From: Luteimonas huabeiensis HB2
GTDB lineage: Bacteria > Pseudomonadota > Gammaproteobacteria > Xanthomonadales > Xanthomonadaceae
Assembly: GCF_000559025.1 (NCBI RefSeq)
Contig: NZ_JAAN01000023.1
Location: 1-51,489, forward strand
DNA: 51,489 nucleotides
Direction: 5' to 3'
Each line of letters opens with the position of its first letter. Position 1 is the first letter of the stretch. Below, piece after piece: positions 50,902 through 51,489 of the stretch. The notes beneath the pieces were generated by a model. It searched no databases and was not told the DNA's origin. It saw only the letters and a program-made list of their open reading frames with translations. A program made the position numbers and the translations under genes.

Positions 50902-51267
50902 CTAACGCCAAAGCAGATAGCCCGGCAATGCCATCAACGCCAGCAACAGCGCGATCGCGACCACCCGCAGCAGCACCCACGCAGGCCGCTCGCGCAACAG
51001 CGAGCCGAAGCGCTCCGCCTCGCCGCGGGCCTCGGCCTGGGCGCGCTCGGCGCGCACGCGCTCGCGCAACTGCGCCTGGTAGGCATCCATCAGCCGGCGC
51101 GCCTGCGGGTAGTCGGCGTCGTCGCGGATCCAGATCGCGCCGGCGGTGATGCCCAGCGGGCCGGGCCGGGTCTGGTACCAGCCGATGCGGTGCGCGTCGA
51201 GGAACGCGCGCACGTCGTCGGCCTCCTCATCGGGCACGTTGCGCAGGGACATCAGCAACTTGGGCAT
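50902..51267 (-). CDS. DUF6164 family membrane protein
   Basis: The 121-residue protein has an N-terminal soluble part (MPKLLMSLRNVPDEEADDVRAFLDAHRIGWYQTRPGPLGITAGAIWI), a charged helix and a C-terminal membrane segment (about 98-117, VLLRVVAIALLLALMALPGYLLW). This pattern fits DUF6164. It may bind or sense something at the membrane; the function is unknown. A TAGAAT box at 51300-51305 (minus strand) precedes it by 33 bases. A longer upstream frame is repeat sequence. Confidence 0.8.
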   Translation of the reverse strand: MPKLLMSLRNVPDEEADDVRAFLDAHRIGWYQTRPGPLGITAGAIWIRDDADYPQARRLMDAYQAQLRERVRAERAQAEARGEAERFGSLLRERPAWVLLRVVAIALLLALMALPGYLLWR

Positions 51268-51339
51268 GGCGCAGTCGGCGGATCGGCAGGCGGCCGTGCA
51301 TTCTAGGCCCTGCATCGACCTTCGACGTGCGAAGTCCCC

Positions 51340-51489
51340 TTCCCCGCAAGCCGGGGCCCTCCTGGTTTTCCTTCCCCCGCAAGCGGGGGCCATGCCGTTT
51401 TTCCCTTCCCCCGCAAGCGGGGAGCACTCTGTTTTTCCCTTCCCCCGCGAGCGGGGGAAGGTGCCGAAGGCGGATGGGGGCACGCCGCA
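51340..51489. repeat. Family A repeat cluster, right end
   Basis: Four hairpin copies with 33-34 bp period and the linker GTGCCGAAGGCGGATGGGGG fill the last 150 bases. Positions 51438-51489 are the exact reverse complement of 1-52. The window ends inside this repeat. Confidence 0.85.

Overview
This is high-GC DNA (clearly above 65% G+C by eye outside one island) from a gammaproteobacterium of the Xanthomonadales/Lysobacteraceae type, such as Lysobacter or Luteimonas. The call rests on the complete kynurenine-to-2-aminomuconate pathway, a large NAD-dependent glutamate dehydrogenase, a methionine synthase split into two genes, and abundant CTTCCCCCGC...GCGGGGGAAGG hairpin repeats. The genus is inferred. 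The first and last 52 bases are exact inverted copies of one repeat, so the window is probably a draft contig broken at repeats.

Layout. 1-4.8 kb: alr, dnaB and the rpsF-rpsR-rplI operon (all minus), then an A-type Fe-S carrier. 4.9-8.5 kb: asnS, small proteins, a PaiB-like flavoprotein and an SDR. 8.6-16.6 kb: kynurenine degradation in the order aminomuconate semialdehyde dehydrogenase, carbonic anhydrase, aminomuconate deaminase, nbaC, an MNT-HEPN pair, nbaD, kynU, kmo. Together these take kynurenine to 4-oxalocrotonate; kynA and kynB are not here. 16.6-28 kb: sbcB, a DUF2461 protein, a DUF2939 protein, a 5'-nucleotidase, nadK, giant glutamate dehydrogenase and an acyl-CoA dehydrogenase. 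28.1-33.2 kb: an ArsR-methyltransferase regulator in an operon with split metH.

33.2-38.5 kb is the most interesting region. It is an island of visibly lower GC made of seven gene cassettes separated by aadA-type attC sites, all reading leftwards, ending in a candidate attI/Pc region and a frameshifted, truncated relic of an integron integrase on the opposite strand. This is a dead integron whose cassettes look defence- or toxin-related: an AbiTii-like protein, two HEPN-motif proteins, an antisense-oriented SymE-like toxin with a hairpin over its ribosome binding site, a DUF6232-like membrane protein and two small unknowns.

38.6-51.5 kb: an amidohydrolase lipoprotein, SelO, a DEAD-box RNA helicase, a glutamine amidotransferase, TrhO, a secreted M17 aminopeptidase, two paralogous lipoproteins, an MFS transporter and a DUF6164 protein.

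Two repeat families shape the chromosome. Family A (GC-rich hairpins, often in 29-33 bp tandem periods) fills most long gaps, lies between the two metH genes and appears to have extended one reading frame. Family B (GGCCAGGGGCC arms) overlaps the ArsR/metH junction and is inserted in frame inside metH. Several genes also have a TANAAT-like box exactly 7 bases before the ATG, suggesting leaderless transcription.
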